From contig NZ_FNJO01000005.1 of assembly GCF_900104095.1 (NCBI RefSeq), forward strand, positions 62,001 through 126,000: 64,000 bases of DNA, in the 5' to 3' direction. Positions 8,662 to 17,662 of the stretch are shown one piece after another (the stretch's first letter is position 1; each line of letters opens with the position of its first letter). Source of the DNA: Ralstonia sp. 25mfcol4.1 (GTDB lineage: Bacteria; Pseudomonadota; Gammaproteobacteria; Burkholderiales; Burkholderiaceae). Made by a program: the position numbers and the translations under genes. The notes below the pieces were generated by a model. That model did no database searches and was not told where the DNA came from. It worked only from the letters and a program-made list of their open reading frames with translations.

Positions 8662-9492
8662 ATGAGCAAGCTCAATGGCAAGGTTGCCATCGTATCGGGT
8701 TCGGGCCGTGGGATTGGCCGCGAGATTGCACTGAAGCTGGCCGGCGAGGGTGCCGCCGTGGTGGTCAACGACCTGGACGCCGAGCCGGCGAATGCCGTGG
8801 TGCGCGAGATCGTGGCAGCCGGCGGGCGCGCCGTGGCCTGCACGGGCAGCGTCACCGAGGCAGACTTCGGCCAGCGTTTCGTACAGACCGCGCTGCAGTC
8901 GTTCGGCGCGCTCGACATCGTCGTCAACAACGCCGGCTATACGTGGGACAACGTGATCCAGAAGATGACCGATGAACAATGGTCGTCGATCATGGACGTG
9001 CACGTGACGGCACCGTTCCGCATCCTGCGCGCCGCGGCCGACCATTTCAAGGAGACCGCCAAGGCGGAGGCCGAGGCCGGCCAGGAGATCTTCCGCAAGG
9101 TGGTCAACATCTCTTCGGTGTCGGGCGTGATGGGCAATGCGGGCCAGGCCAACTACTCGGCCGCCAAGGCTGCCATCAACGGGCTGACCCGCGCACTGGC
9201 CAAGGAATGGGGACGCTACAAGGTCAACGTCAACAGCGTGGCCTTCGGCCTGATCAAGACGCGCCTGACCGAAGCCGTGGCCGGAGACGGCAATAGCTCG
9301 ACCATCGACATCGCTGGCAAGGAGATCAAGGTGGGCGTGAATGCGCAGTTGATGAAGAACGTCGAGGCCATGATCCCGGTGGGGCGCGGTGGCACGCCGG
9401 CCGAGGCTGCCGGGGCGGTCTACCTGCTGTGCATTCCGGAGTCGAACTACATCAGCGGACAGGTGCTGGTGGTGGGCGGCGGACGCCCCTGA
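8662..9492 (+). CDS. SDR-family 3-hydroxyacyl-CoA dehydrogenase
   Basis: Short-chain dehydrogenase of 276 aa. The start at 8662 follows AAGGGAGA and gives MSKLNGKVAIVSGSGRGIG, with the Rossmann GxxxGxG at residues 12-18. NNAGY and the catalytic VNISSVSG...YSAAK residues are present, with an insert before them (AEAEAGQEIF). Resembles FabG and the dehydrogenase part of MFE2. The likely role is NAD(P)-dependent oxidation of (R)-3-hydroxyacyl-CoA formed by the MaoC pair. An acyl-ACP role is less likely, given the catabolic neighbours. Confidence 0.85.
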   Translation: MSKLNGKVAIVSGSGRGIGREIALKLAGEGAAVVVNDLDAEPANAVVREIVAAGGRAVACTGSVTEADFGQRFVQTALQSFGALDIVVNNAGYTWDNVIQKMTDEQWSSIMDVHVTAPFRILRAAADHFKETAKAEAEAGQEIFRKVVNISSVSGVMGNAGQANYSAAKAAINGLTRALAKEWGRYKVNVNSVAFGLIKTRLTEAVAGDGNSSTIDIAGKEIKVGVNAQLMKNVEAMIPVGRGGTPAEAAGAVYLLCIPESNYISGQVLVVGGGRP

Positions 9493-9522
9493 ACCGCGCG
9501 CGCAACGTAAAGGAGCACTGCC

Positions 9523-10671
9523 ATGCCGACAAGCCAGAGCCCGTGGATCACCGAGGATCTGTCGATATTCCAGGACGCGATCCGCAAGTTCATCGAGCGC
9601 GAACTCGTGCCGCACGAGGAACGCTGGTGGAAGCAGCAGCACGTGGACCGCGAAACCTGGCGCAAGGCTGGCGAGGTCGGCATGCTCTGCGCCAGCATTC
9701 CCGAAGCCTATGGCGGCGGGGGCGGGTCGTTCGCGCATGAGGCGATCATCGCCTACGAGCAGGCGCGCGCCATGGCGACCAGCCTGGGTACCAATGTGCA
9801 CAGCGCCATCGTGGCGCACTACATCCTGCGCTATGGCTCGGCGTCGCAGAAACAGCGGTGGCTGCCGAAGATGGCCACCGGCGAGATGGTCGGCGCGATC
9901 GCGATGTCGGAGCCCGGTGCCGGATCGGATCTGAAGAGCGTCAAGACGCGGGCGGTGTGCGACGGTGCGCACTACGTCATCAACGGGTCGAAGACCTTTA
10001 TCTCGAACGGCCTGCTGGCCGACCTGGTCCTGGTGGTGGTCAAGACGGATCCGGACAAGGGCACCAAGGGCGTGTCGATCGTGGTGGTGGAAACGGCCGG
10101 GCTGGAAGGTTTCCGACGCGGCCGCGTGCTGGAGAAAATCGGCCAGAAGGGGCAGGACACCGCCGAGCTGTTCTTCGACAACGTGCGCGTACCCCGCGAA
10201 AACCTGCTCGGCGACGAGGAGGGGCGCGGCTTCTACCAGCTGATGCAGCAGTTGCCGCAGGAACGCATGGTGATCGCGCTGGGCGCACTGGGGTCGATGG
10301 AGCGCGCGCTGGAGACGACCGTGGCCTACGTGCGCGACCGGCAGGTATTCGGCGCCCCGTTGCTGGAGATGCAGAACACGCGCTTCAAGCTGGCCGAATG
10401 CAAGACGCACGCTACCGTGGCGCGTGCCTTTGTCGATGACTGCATGGACAAGGTGCTGCGCGGCGAATTGACCGCCGAGACTGCAGCCATGGCGAAGTGG
10501 TGGTGCACGCAGAAGAGCTGCGAGATCATCGACGAGTGCCTGCAGTTGCACGGCGGCTACGGCTACATGGCCGAGTATCCGATCGCGCGGCTCTACGTCA
10601 ACGCGCGGGTGGGCAAGATCTACGGCGGGTCGAACGAGATCATGAAGGAACTGATCGCGCGGACCTTGTAA
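9523..10671 (+). CDS. Acyl-CoA dehydrogenase, LCAD/IVD-like
   Basis: FAD-dependent dehydrogenase of 382 aa that introduces the alpha-beta double bond. AMSEPGAGSDLKSVKT is the flavin/substrate motif and LHGGYGYMAEYPIARLY the C-terminal signature. The MCAD-type catalytic Glu position reads KIYGGSNEI, with Gly where Glu is expected. QLPQERMVIA instead matches the site where LCAD and isovaleryl-CoA dehydrogenase place the base, making E247 the likely catalytic residue. That placement fits branched-chain substrates. Last gene of the operon; AAAGGAG precedes its ATG. Confidence 0.9.
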   Translation: MPTSQSPWITEDLSIFQDAIRKFIERELVPHEERWWKQQHVDRETWRKAGEVGMLCASIPEAYGGGGGSFAHEAIIAYEQARAMATSLGTNVHSAIVAHYILRYGSASQKQRWLPKMATGEMVGAIAMSEPGAGSDLKSVKTRAVCDGAHYVINGSKTFISNGLLADLVLVVVKTDPDKGTKGVSIVVVETAGLEGFRRGRVLEKIGQKGQDTAELFFDNVRVPRENLLGDEEGRGFYQLMQQLPQERMVIALGALGSMERALETTVAYVRDRQVFGAPLLEMQNTRFKLAECKTHATVARAFVDDCMDKVLRGELTAETAAMAKWWCTQKSCEIIDECLQLHGGYGYMAEYPIARLYVNARVGKIYGGSNEIMKELIARTL

Positions 10672-10695
10672 GGCTGCGCGCAGTCGGCTGTTACA

Positions 10696-10721
10696 CCCCT
10701 TTCCCGCTAAAGGGAGAGGGG
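10696..10721. terminator. Hairpin between convergent genes
   Basis: CCCCTTTCCC-GCTAAA-GGGAGAGGGG pairs 9 of 10 positions, between the convergent acyl-CoA dehydrogenase and LuxR genes. No T-run follows. It could be a bidirectional end or a copy of a dispersed C-rich intergenic hairpin. Confidence 0.4.
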
Positions 10722-10765
10722 GAGCAAAACAAGGGATGGCGGCGCCTGAGGCCCTTGAGGCCCGC

Positions 10766-13537
10766 TCAGTCCAGCAACCGCCTCGCACGCGCAATGGCCA
10801 CCACCTCGGTACGACTTTGCGCGCCCAGCTTGGCGCTGATGCGGCGCAGGTGCGATTTCACGGTCAGCTCGGAGACGAAGAGCTTTTCGGCAATCGCGCG
10901 ATTGCGGTGACCGAGCGACAGCATCCGCAGGACATCGAGTTCGCGCGCCGTCAGCGCGTCGAGGCCCGCGTCCGGTGCGGCCTGCCTCTCGACTGGCGAA
11001 GGGGCGGCCGTGTCAGTGGTCTCCGACGCACCCATGCGCGTCAGCAGTGCCGGCACGAACGTCGTGGCCACGCCGGATACCGTGCCGCCGCGCTGTGCTG
11101 TCATCCACCGCTGCAGCAGCCCGGCCAGGCGTTCGCCTTCGTCGACGAAGGTCCGGATCAGACCTTCGTGGCTGGCCATGCGCAGTGCGGCGGTCAGCGC
11201 GTCGAAGGCGGCCCGCTCGTCGCCCACCGAATCAAGGGCCATCGCATGCAGCAGCCGGAGCTTGAGCAGGCGCCAGTGGCGCTGCTGTGCGGCAGCCGTG
11301 GCAATGGCGGCGGCGAGCGCGTCGCACACCGCGCGGCCGGCGCCGCGCGCTATGTCGAGCCGCCAGCGGGCAACCGTCGGGGTGTCCACCTCATTGCCGT
11401 AGCCGGCGTCGTCGAGGGCTTCCCACGCGCTGTGCGCCTGCGCGGCATCCAGCGATTGCGCGGCGGCATCGAGTGCGCCGTCGAGGGTGGCGACACGTGC
11501 GCGCTCAAGCCATGCCGAGCAGATTGCCCGCTGCGATTGCACCTGGCGGCCCAGTTCATCGAGTTCGTGCAGGCGGCGGTGCCAGAGGTCGCGGTCACCG
11601 CGCGCCAGCGCGAGCCTCGCGCTGAGGATATGGCAGGTCGTCATCGAATCGACCGGGCCGGTCATCTTGGCGAACGGCAGCGTGTCGTTGACAAAGCGCG
11701 CGGCTTCATCGATCTGGTCCGATTCATAGAGCAGCAGCCCCAGGATCACGCCCGCGGCGGCGCGGCCGCCGGTGACCGCGTCCGGGCGCTCGTGCCACGC
11801 CTGCTGTGCAATGCGCAGCCGGGCCATCGAACGGCCCAGCCTGCCGTGGATCAGGTCGATGATGCTCTCCAGGCAGTCGGCCACGCTGCGCAGCAACGCG
11901 GCACCCGGCGCGGCCCCCAGCCGCCCGCTGGCGCCGGCATGGGCCAGCACCTTGCGCGCTTCGTCGTGCCGTCGCCCCGACACCAGGCCATACGCCACCG
12001 AATTGGCCAGCATCCAGTACTGGAACGAGTCGTCGGGTGGCAGGCGGTCGAGCAGCGGCAGACCCGTGCGGCGGCAGGCGTCGATCTGGTCCGTCATGGC
12101 GAACAGCACGCAACGTAGCGTTTCGGCCTGCAACAGCACCGCCTCGCGCGCCGCATCGGCGACGGTGTCGTCGGCAATCTGCTGCACCGTGGCCATGGCT
12201 TCGTCGAAGCGGCGGTTCAGCAGCAAGGCCCATGCCGCGCTGATCCGCACGCGCGGGTCGGCAGTACGGAGTTTGTCGCGGACCAGATCGAACCAGCGCG
12301 ACAGCAGCCTGACGCGGCCGTTGTTAAGCAGGGCGTCGGCGTGTTGCGCCATCAGCGCGATGGCTTCGTGGTGCAGGCCCGCGCGCAGCAGATGATCGAT
12401 GGCGGGGACGGGCCGGTCGGCCGCCAGATACCACCGCGCCGCCGCCGCATGCAGCGCGGTTTCCCGTGCCGGGTCGAGCGCGTGCAGCCGATGCTGCAGG
12501 AAGCTGGCGAACAGGCTGTGGTAGCGGTATTCGTCGTGCTCGCCGTTGAGCGGGAACAGGAACAGGTTGTTGCGCTCCAGCGTGGCCAGCATGGCCTGGC
12601 TGTCGGTGCGGCCCAGGATGGCATCGCACAGCGGCGCCGACAGTTGGGACAGGATGCTGGTTTCCAGCAGGAAGCTGCGCACCGCGTCGCTCTGCCCGCC
12701 GAGGATGTCCTCGGCAAGATACTCGGCCAGTTCGGTGTTCGAGCCTGAGAACGACGAGACAAAGCGGCCGTAGTCGGTGCGCTGGCGCAGCGACAGCGTG
12801 GCCAGGAAGATGGCCGTGGCCCAGCCCTCGGTATAGCGGTGCAGCCTGGATATCTCTGCATCGCCCAGCGGCAGGCCGCATTTGTCGCGGATGAATACCG
12901 TGGCTTCGGGCAGGGTGAACCGCAGTGCGCCGGGCTGGAGTTCCAGCAGATGGCCCCGGGCGCGGATGCGGCCAAGGCCCAGCGCAGGCGTGGTGCGCGA
13001 GGCCACCACCAGCGTGCCGATGGGCGGCAGCGATTCCAGCAGCAACTGCACGAAGTTCAGCACGGATTCGCTCTGAATCGTTTCGAAATCGTCGAGCAGG
13101 ATCGCGAACGGTGCCTTCTGAGAGGCCGCGGTGGCAATCACGCTGGCCGCCAGCCGTTCGGCGGAGGCCGGTGCCTGCGTCGTGTCGGGCGCCACTGCAC
13201 GGAGCCCGGCGCCAAGGTGCCCCAGGAAGCGCGGCAGGTCGTTGTCGGCGGCGTCCAGCCGCAGCCATGCCGTGGTGTGCCCCAGCGAGTGTCGCGCCGC
13301 CACATATTGCTGCATCAGCGTGGTTTTGCCGAAGCCGGCTGGCGCACGGATCAGCACCAGCCGGGCGCTGTGCGCGGCCAGCATGCTGTCGACCAGGTGC
13401 GGACGTGCCAGATGGGAATCGGCACGGGCCGGTGGCACCAGTTTCGACGCAACGATCGTCGGCATCGTCGGCATCGCCTGCGGCTTCGCGGTGCCGTCGG
13501 CGTGGTGCCGCTGCGCACCCGGCGGGCTGGGCTGCAT
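10766..13537 (-). CDS. MalT/AlkS-type LuxR-family transcriptional activator
   Basis: Large ATP-binding LuxR-type regulator of 923 aa, matching the roughly 900-residue MalT/AlkS class. Walker A APAGFGKTTLMQ lies at about residues 65-75, followed by a Walker B-like FAILLDDFE. The long middle is helical and repeat-rich. A C-terminal LuxR helix-turn-helix begins at LTARELDVLRMLSLGH and includes LFVSELTVKSHLRRIS. AGGAGACC precedes the ATG. It sits between two fatty-acid-type gene sets and diverges from an acyl-CoA synthetase, so it probably activates one or both in response to a pathway metabolite. Confidence 0.9.
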   Translation of the reverse strand: MQPSPPGAQRHHADGTAKPQAMPTMPTIVASKLVPPARADSHLARPHLVDSMLAAHSARLVLIRAPAGFGKTTLMQQYVAARHSLGHTTAWLRLDAADNDLPRFLGHLGAGLRAVAPDTTQAPASAERLAASVIATAASQKAPFAILLDDFETIQSESVLNFVQLLLESLPPIGTLVVASRTTPALGLGRIRARGHLLELQPGALRFTLPEATVFIRDKCGLPLGDAEISRLHRYTEGWATAIFLATLSLRQRTDYGRFVSSFSGSNTELAEYLAEDILGGQSDAVRSFLLETSILSQLSAPLCDAILGRTDSQAMLATLERNNLFLFPLNGEHDEYRYHSLFASFLQHRLHALDPARETALHAAAARWYLAADRPVPAIDHLLRAGLHHEAIALMAQHADALLNNGRVRLLSRWFDLVRDKLRTADPRVRISAAWALLLNRRFDEAMATVQQIADDTVADAAREAVLLQAETLRCVLFAMTDQIDACRRTGLPLLDRLPPDDSFQYWMLANSVAYGLVSGRRHDEARKVLAHAGASGRLGAAPGAALLRSVADCLESIIDLIHGRLGRSMARLRIAQQAWHERPDAVTGGRAAAGVILGLLLYESDQIDEAARFVNDTLPFAKMTGPVDSMTTCHILSARLALARGDRDLWHRRLHELDELGRQVQSQRAICSAWLERARVATLDGALDAAAQSLDAAQAHSAWEALDDAGYGNEVDTPTVARWRLDIARGAGRAVCDALAAAIATAAAQQRHWRLLKLRLLHAMALDSVGDERAAFDALTAALRMASHEGLIRTFVDEGERLAGLLQRWMTAQRGGTVSGVATTFVPALLTRMGASETTDTAAPSPVERQAAPDAGLDALTARELDVLRMLSLGHRNRAIAEKLFVSELTVKSHLRRISAKLGAQSRTEVVAIARARRLLD

Positions 13538-13645
13538 GGCGGAGGGTCTCCTGGATCGATGTTCTTGTGGGCGCGATTGTTACATGGGTTCTGCGCGCAT
13601 GAATACCCGGGGCCGCCCCGGTTTGCGGCAGGCGAAGGCCCGATT

Positions 13646-13666
13646 CGCAAATCGCAAATACGCAAT
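13646..13666. promoter_or_regulatory. Heptad direct repeats upstream of acyl-CoA synthetase
   Basis: CGCAAAT (13646-13652), CGCAAAT (13653-13659) and ACGCAAT (13660-13666) are head-to-tail heptads upstream of a TACTAT -10-like hexamer (13679-13684). They lie in the 188-bp space shared with the divergent LuxR gene. MalT-type activators bind directly repeated sites, so this is a candidate activator site. Confidence 0.4.
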
Positions 13667-13725
13667 GCGGCGCCCCCGTACTATCGTTGGGCGCCATGCC
13701 TCCCCGATGACTTCCAGACTCCACG

Positions 13726-15420
13726 ATGACCCTCGCATCCATGGTGCCCGCATCGACCGCCTTCCGCGCCGCGCACTGGCCGTCAGGGCTACCGCGCACG
13801 ATCCACGTTCCGGCCACCAGCCTGGTCTACAACGTCGAACACGCGGCGCGCCGCTATCCCGGCAAGACTGCCATCCAGTATTTCGGCACCGCCATGCCGT
13901 ACACGCAACTGCTGCAGGAGATCGAGCAGCTGGCCGGCTACCTGCAACAGGACTGCGGGGTCCAGCCCGGCGACCGCGTGATGCTGTGCGCGCAGAACTG
14001 TCCGCAATACATCATTGCCAGTTACGCAATTCTGCGCGCGGAAGCCGTGCTGGTGCCGGCCAACCCGATGTGGCTGACGGGCGAGATCGAACATGTCGCG
14101 GACGACAGCGGCGCACGCGTGGCCATCGTTGCCGAAGACCTCTACGCGCAGGTGGCGCCGCTGCATGGGACGGCCATCGAGCGTGTCATCACCTTCGCCT
14201 ATGCCGATGCGCTGGCCGACGACGGCGGCCTGCCGGTGCCGGGGTGGGTGCGGGATCGCAAGCCGCTGTCCGTGTCCTGCATGACCGGGCCGGCCACGAC
14301 GTGGCTGGCGGCGATGGCGGTGCAACGGGTGCCGTTGCCGCACCGCGCCGGCCCGGACACGCTGGCACTGCTGGCCTACACATCGGGCACCACCGGACGG
14401 CCGAAGGGATGCATGCACACGCATCGCTCGCTGATGTGCGCGGCGGCTGGTTCGCAGGTCTGGCGCGCGAACGGGCCCGAGAGCGTGTTTCTGGCCGTGG
14501 CGCCGCTGTTCCACATGCTCGGCCTGCAGAACGGCATGCACGCGCCGCTGTACCTGGGCGCAACGATCGTGCTGATGCCGCGCTGGGATGCGGCGCTGGC
14601 GGCGGCGCTGATCGATCGTTTCCGGGTCAGCAACTGGAATGCGCCCCCGGCGATGCTGGTGGACTTCTTTGCGCAGCCCGGCATCGATGCCCGCGACCTG
14701 TCCAGCCTGGCGTTCCTTGGCGGCGGCGGCGCGGCCATGCCAGAAGCGGTCGCCACCACGCTGCAATCGCGCTTTGGCCTGCCTTATGTGGAAGCGTATG
14801 GCATGACCGAGACGGCGGCGTTCATCCTGTCGAATCCGCGCCATCGCCCCAAGCGCGAGTGCCTGGGCGTGGCCACCTTCGGCGTGGACGCCCGCGTGGT
14901 GGACCCAGCCACGTTTGCCGAACTGCGGGCCGGCGAGACGGGGGAGATCGTGCTGCACGGCGGCCAGATCATGACCGGCTACTGGCGCAATGCCGACGCC
15001 GACGCCGAAACCTTCATCGAGATCGATGGCAAGCGTTTCCTGCGCACGGGCGACCTGGGCTACATGGACGACGAGGGCTATTTCTTCATGCGCGACCGGC
15101 TCAAGCGCATGATCAACGCCAACGGCTACAAGGTGTGGCCGGCGGAGGTGGAAAGTCTGCTGTACGGGCATCCCGCCATCCACGAGGCCTGCGTGGTGGC
15201 CTCCCGGGATGCCCGGCGCGGCGAAACGGTAAAGGCCGTGGTGGTGCTCAAGCCAGGGCAGCACGGAGCGCCGGGCACCGATGAGGCGTCGATTATCGCG
15301 TGGTGCAGGGAGCACATGGCGACCTACAAGGTGCCTCGGATGGTGCGCTTCCTGAACGCCCTGCCCAAGTCCGGTACGGGCAAGATCCAGTGGCGCGCGC
15401 TGCAGGAGATGGATGACTGA
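13726..15420 (+). CDS. Acyl-CoA synthetase (AMP-binding)
   Basis: Third adenylate-forming ligase of the region, 564 aa. P-loop LAYTSGTTGRPKGCMHTHR near residue 220, EAYGMTETAAFILSNP, TGDLGYMDDEGYFFMRDR and NANGYKVWPAEVE, ending with the catalytic lysine segment PKSGTGKIQWRAL. No Shine-Dalgarno sequence stands out at 13726; a second in-frame ATG at 13741 is possible. It is transcribed away from the MalT-type regulator and is probably its direct target. The substrate is likely a medium- or long-chain acid. Confidence 0.88.
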   Translation: MTLASMVPASTAFRAAHWPSGLPRTIHVPATSLVYNVEHAARRYPGKTAIQYFGTAMPYTQLLQEIEQLAGYLQQDCGVQPGDRVMLCAQNCPQYIIASYAILRAEAVLVPANPMWLTGEIEHVADDSGARVAIVAEDLYAQVAPLHGTAIERVITFAYADALADDGGLPVPGWVRDRKPLSVSCMTGPATTWLAAMAVQRVPLPHRAGPDTLALLAYTSGTTGRPKGCMHTHRSLMCAAAGSQVWRANGPESVFLAVAPLFHMLGLQNGMHAPLYLGATIVLMPRWDAALAAALIDRFRVSNWNAPPAMLVDFFAQPGIDARDLSSLAFLGGGGAAMPEAVATTLQSRFGLPYVEAYGMTETAAFILSNPRHRPKRECLGVATFGVDARVVDPATFAELRAGETGEIVLHGGQIMTGYWRNADADAETFIEIDGKRFLRTGDLGYMDDEGYFFMRDRLKRMINANGYKVWPAEVESLLYGHPAIHEACVVASRDARRGETVKAVVVLKPGQHGAPGTDEASIIAWCREHMATYKVPRMVRFLNALPKSGTGKIQWRALQEMDD

Positions 15421-15429
15421 GCGGTTGAT

Positions 15430-15448
15430 TGTTGATTTAAGATCAACA
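15430..15448. promoter_or_regulatory. Inverted repeat upstream of dkgB
   Basis: TGTTGAT-TTAAG-ATCAACA is a perfect 7-bp inverted repeat 97 bp before dkgB and 10 bp after the acyl-CoA synthetase stop. It could be a weak terminator (TTTATT follows) or the operator of the dkgB-nemA pair. Confidence 0.4.
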
Positions 15449-15544
15449 TTTATTCGCCGATACGCGGCTTAATCGGCAAAGGTAGCTTCGGCATACTGCG
15501 GTCATCCCAGCGGGACTGAATCCGCAATTTCACAGGAGTTACCG

Positions 15545-16348
15545 ATGAGCATCCCGTCTTTTGGTGTTGGCACGTTTCGTCTGACAGGTCAGGCCGCCGT
15601 GGATTCGGTGCGTAACGCGCTGGACCTGGGCTACCGGGCCATCGATACCGCGCAGATCTATGGCAACGAGGCCGACGTGGGCCAGGCCATCGGCGAAAGC
15701 GGCGTCAAGCGCGACACGCTGTTCGTCACCACCAAGATCTGGACCGCGAACTACGCCGCTGACAAGCTCGTGCCGAGCTTGCGCGAGAGCCTGGACAAGC
15801 TGCGTACCGACTACGTGGACCTGACGCTGATCCATTGGCCGGCCCCGGGCAACGGCGTGTCGCTGCCCGAATTCATGGCCGCGCTGGCCGAGGCCAAGGC
15901 GCGTGGCCTGACGCGCCAGATCGGCGTGTCGAACTTCAATATCGCGCTGACGCAGCAGGCCATCGACGTGGTGGGCCGGGGCGAGATCGCGACCAACCAG
16001 ATCGAACTGAGCCCGTACCTGCAGAACCGCAAGCTCACCGCATACCTGAAGGAGCAGGGCATCGCCGTGACGTCGTACATGACGCTGGCCTACGGCAAGG
16101 TGCTGAAGGACCCGGTGCTGGCGCGCATCGCCGCGAAGCACAACGCCACGGTGGCCCAGGTGACGCTCGCCTGGGCGCTGCAGCTTGGCTATGCCGTGAT
16201 TCCGTCGTCGACGAAGCGCGAAAACCTGGCCAGCAACCTGCTGGCGCGCGACCTGAAGCTAGATGCCGACGACATGGCCGCCATTGCCGCGCTGGAGCGC
16301 AACGGCCGCGAGGTCAGCCCCGAAGCCCTGGCGCCGGCGTGGGACTGA
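15545..16348 (+). CDS. dkgB: Aldo/keto reductase, 2,5-diketo-D-gluconate reductase B type
   Basis: Cytosolic NADPH-dependent reductase of 267 aa, the same length as E. coli DkgB and similar throughout. Catalytic tetrad segments: [14 protein letters not shown] (Asp, Tyr), TTKIW (Lys) and LTLIHWP (His). [14 protein letters not shown] binds NADPH. DkgB-type enzymes reduce methylglyoxal and other small aldehydes as well as diketogluconate. CACAGGAGTTACCG precedes the ATG, and an almost identical leader precedes nemA 27 bp downstream, so the two form a reductive detoxification operon. Confidence 0.93.
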   Translation: MSIPSFGVGTFRLTGQAAVDSVRNALDLGYRAIDTAQIYGNEADVGQAIGESGVKRDTLFVTTKIWTANYAADKLVPSLRESLDKLRTDYVDLTLIHWPAPGNGVSLPEFMAALAEAKARGLTRQIGVSNFNIALTQQAIDVVGRGEIATNQIELSPYLQNRKLTAYLKEQGIAVTSYMTLAYGKVLKDPVLARIAAKHNATVAQVTLAWALQLGYAVIPSSTKRENLASNLLARDLKLDADDMAAIAALERNGREVSPEALAPAWD

Positions 16349-16375
16349 TCCGACCGATCCACACAGGAGTTTCCG

Positions 16376-17512
16376 ATGAGCCTTTCTTCGATCGACACCG
16401 CTTCGCAAGCGCCGCTGTTCCAGCCCCTGACACTGGGCGGCCTGACCCTGCCCAACCGCATCGTGATGCCCCCGATGACGCGTTCGCGCGCCAGCGAGCC
16501 CGGCGATGTGCCCAATGACCTGATGGCCGAGTACTACGCTCAGCGCGCCGGTGCCGGCCTGATCGTCAGCGAAGGCACGTGGATCTCGCCGCTGGGCAAG
16601 GGCTATGCCTGGACGCCCGGCATCCATACGTCCGAGCAGGTGGCCGGCTGGCGCAAGGTAACGCGCGCCGTGCATGCCGCTGGCGGCCGCATTTTCGCGC
16701 AACTCTGGCACGTGGGGCGGCTTAGCCATATCAGCCTGCTGGACGGCCGGTCTCCGGTCTCGTCGTCGGCGATCCAGGCACAGGGTGTCAACGTCTTCGT
16801 GGCCGAGCGCGACGGCACGCCGGGCTTTGTGCAGGCATCGCAGCCGCGTGCGCTGACCGTGGACGAGATTCACGCCATCGTCGACGAATACCGCCAGGCC
16901 GCGCGCAATGCGATGGCGGCCGGCTTCGACGGCGTGGAGCTGCACGCCGCCAACGGGTACCTGGTCAACCAGTTCATCGATTCCGGGGCCAACCACCGCA
17001 CGGACGAATACGGCGGATCGCTGGACAACCGCCTGCGCTTCCTGGGCGAGGTGGCCCAGGCGCTGATCGAAGGCACGGGCAGCAAGGATCGGGTCGGCGT
17101 GCGCCTGGCGCCGCTGACCACGCTGAACGGTTGCGTCGATGCGGACCCGGAAACCACCTACACAGCGGCGGCGAAGCGGCTGGGCGAGCTTGGCGTGGGC
17201 TACATCCACATTGCCGAGGCCGACTGGGACGACGCCCCGCATATGCCGCTGGCGTTCAAGCGGCGCCTGCGCGACGTATTTCCGGGCACGCTGATCTACG
17301 CCGGCAAGTACAACGCCGAGCGGGCCAACGCCGCGCTGCGGGAAGGCTGGGCGGACCTGATCGCCTTCGGCCGTCCGTTCGTGGCCAATCCCGATCTGCC
17401 CGAGCGCCTGCGCACCGGCGCCGCGCTTACCCCGCACGACCGCAACACGCTGTTCGGTGGCGGCGCGCAGGGGCTGACCGATTATCCCGCCCTGGCTGCC
17501 AGGGCCGCCTGA
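16376..17512 (+). CDS. nemA: Old yellow enzyme / N-ethylmaleimide reductase
   Basis: FMN-dependent ene-reductase of 378 aa that reduces activated C=C bonds and nitro or maleimide electrophiles using NADPH. Family landmarks: MPPMTRSRA, QLWHVGRLSHISLL, the active-site ELHAANGYLVNQF, and the NHRTDEYGG substrate-loop motif. The C-terminal phosphate-binding region is AFGRPFVANPDLPERL. It shares with dkgB the near-identical leader CACAGGAGTTTCCG. Co-expression of an aldo/keto reductase and an OYE suggests response to reactive electrophiles; no NemR-type repressor gene is adjacent. Confidence 0.92.
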   Translation: MSLSSIDTASQAPLFQPLTLGGLTLPNRIVMPPMTRSRASEPGDVPNDLMAEYYAQRAGAGLIVSEGTWISPLGKGYAWTPGIHTSEQVAGWRKVTRAVHAAGGRIFAQLWHVGRLSHISLLDGRSPVSSSAIQAQGVNVFVAERDGTPGFVQASQPRALTVDEIHAIVDEYRQAARNAMAAGFDGVELHAANGYLVNQFIDSGANHRTDEYGGSLDNRLRFLGEVAQALIEGTGSKDRVGVRLAPLTTLNGCVDADPETTYTAAAKRLGELGVGYIHIAEADWDDAPHMPLAFKRRLRDVFPGTLIYAGKYNAERANAALREGWADLIAFGRPFVANPDLPERLRTGAALTPHDRNTLFGGGAQGLTDYPALAARAA

Positions 17513-17662
17513 GACATACAGCCATACAAGACGGGAGCGCGGGAGCGGACGCAAAGGAACTCATAGCCGTTTTCTGAGTCAATTGTTGCGTTCGGTTACA
17601 ATGCTGTACCGCAGCAATGTCGTCGGCATTGTCTGCCAAATGTCTGCAAACGCGCCCCCATC

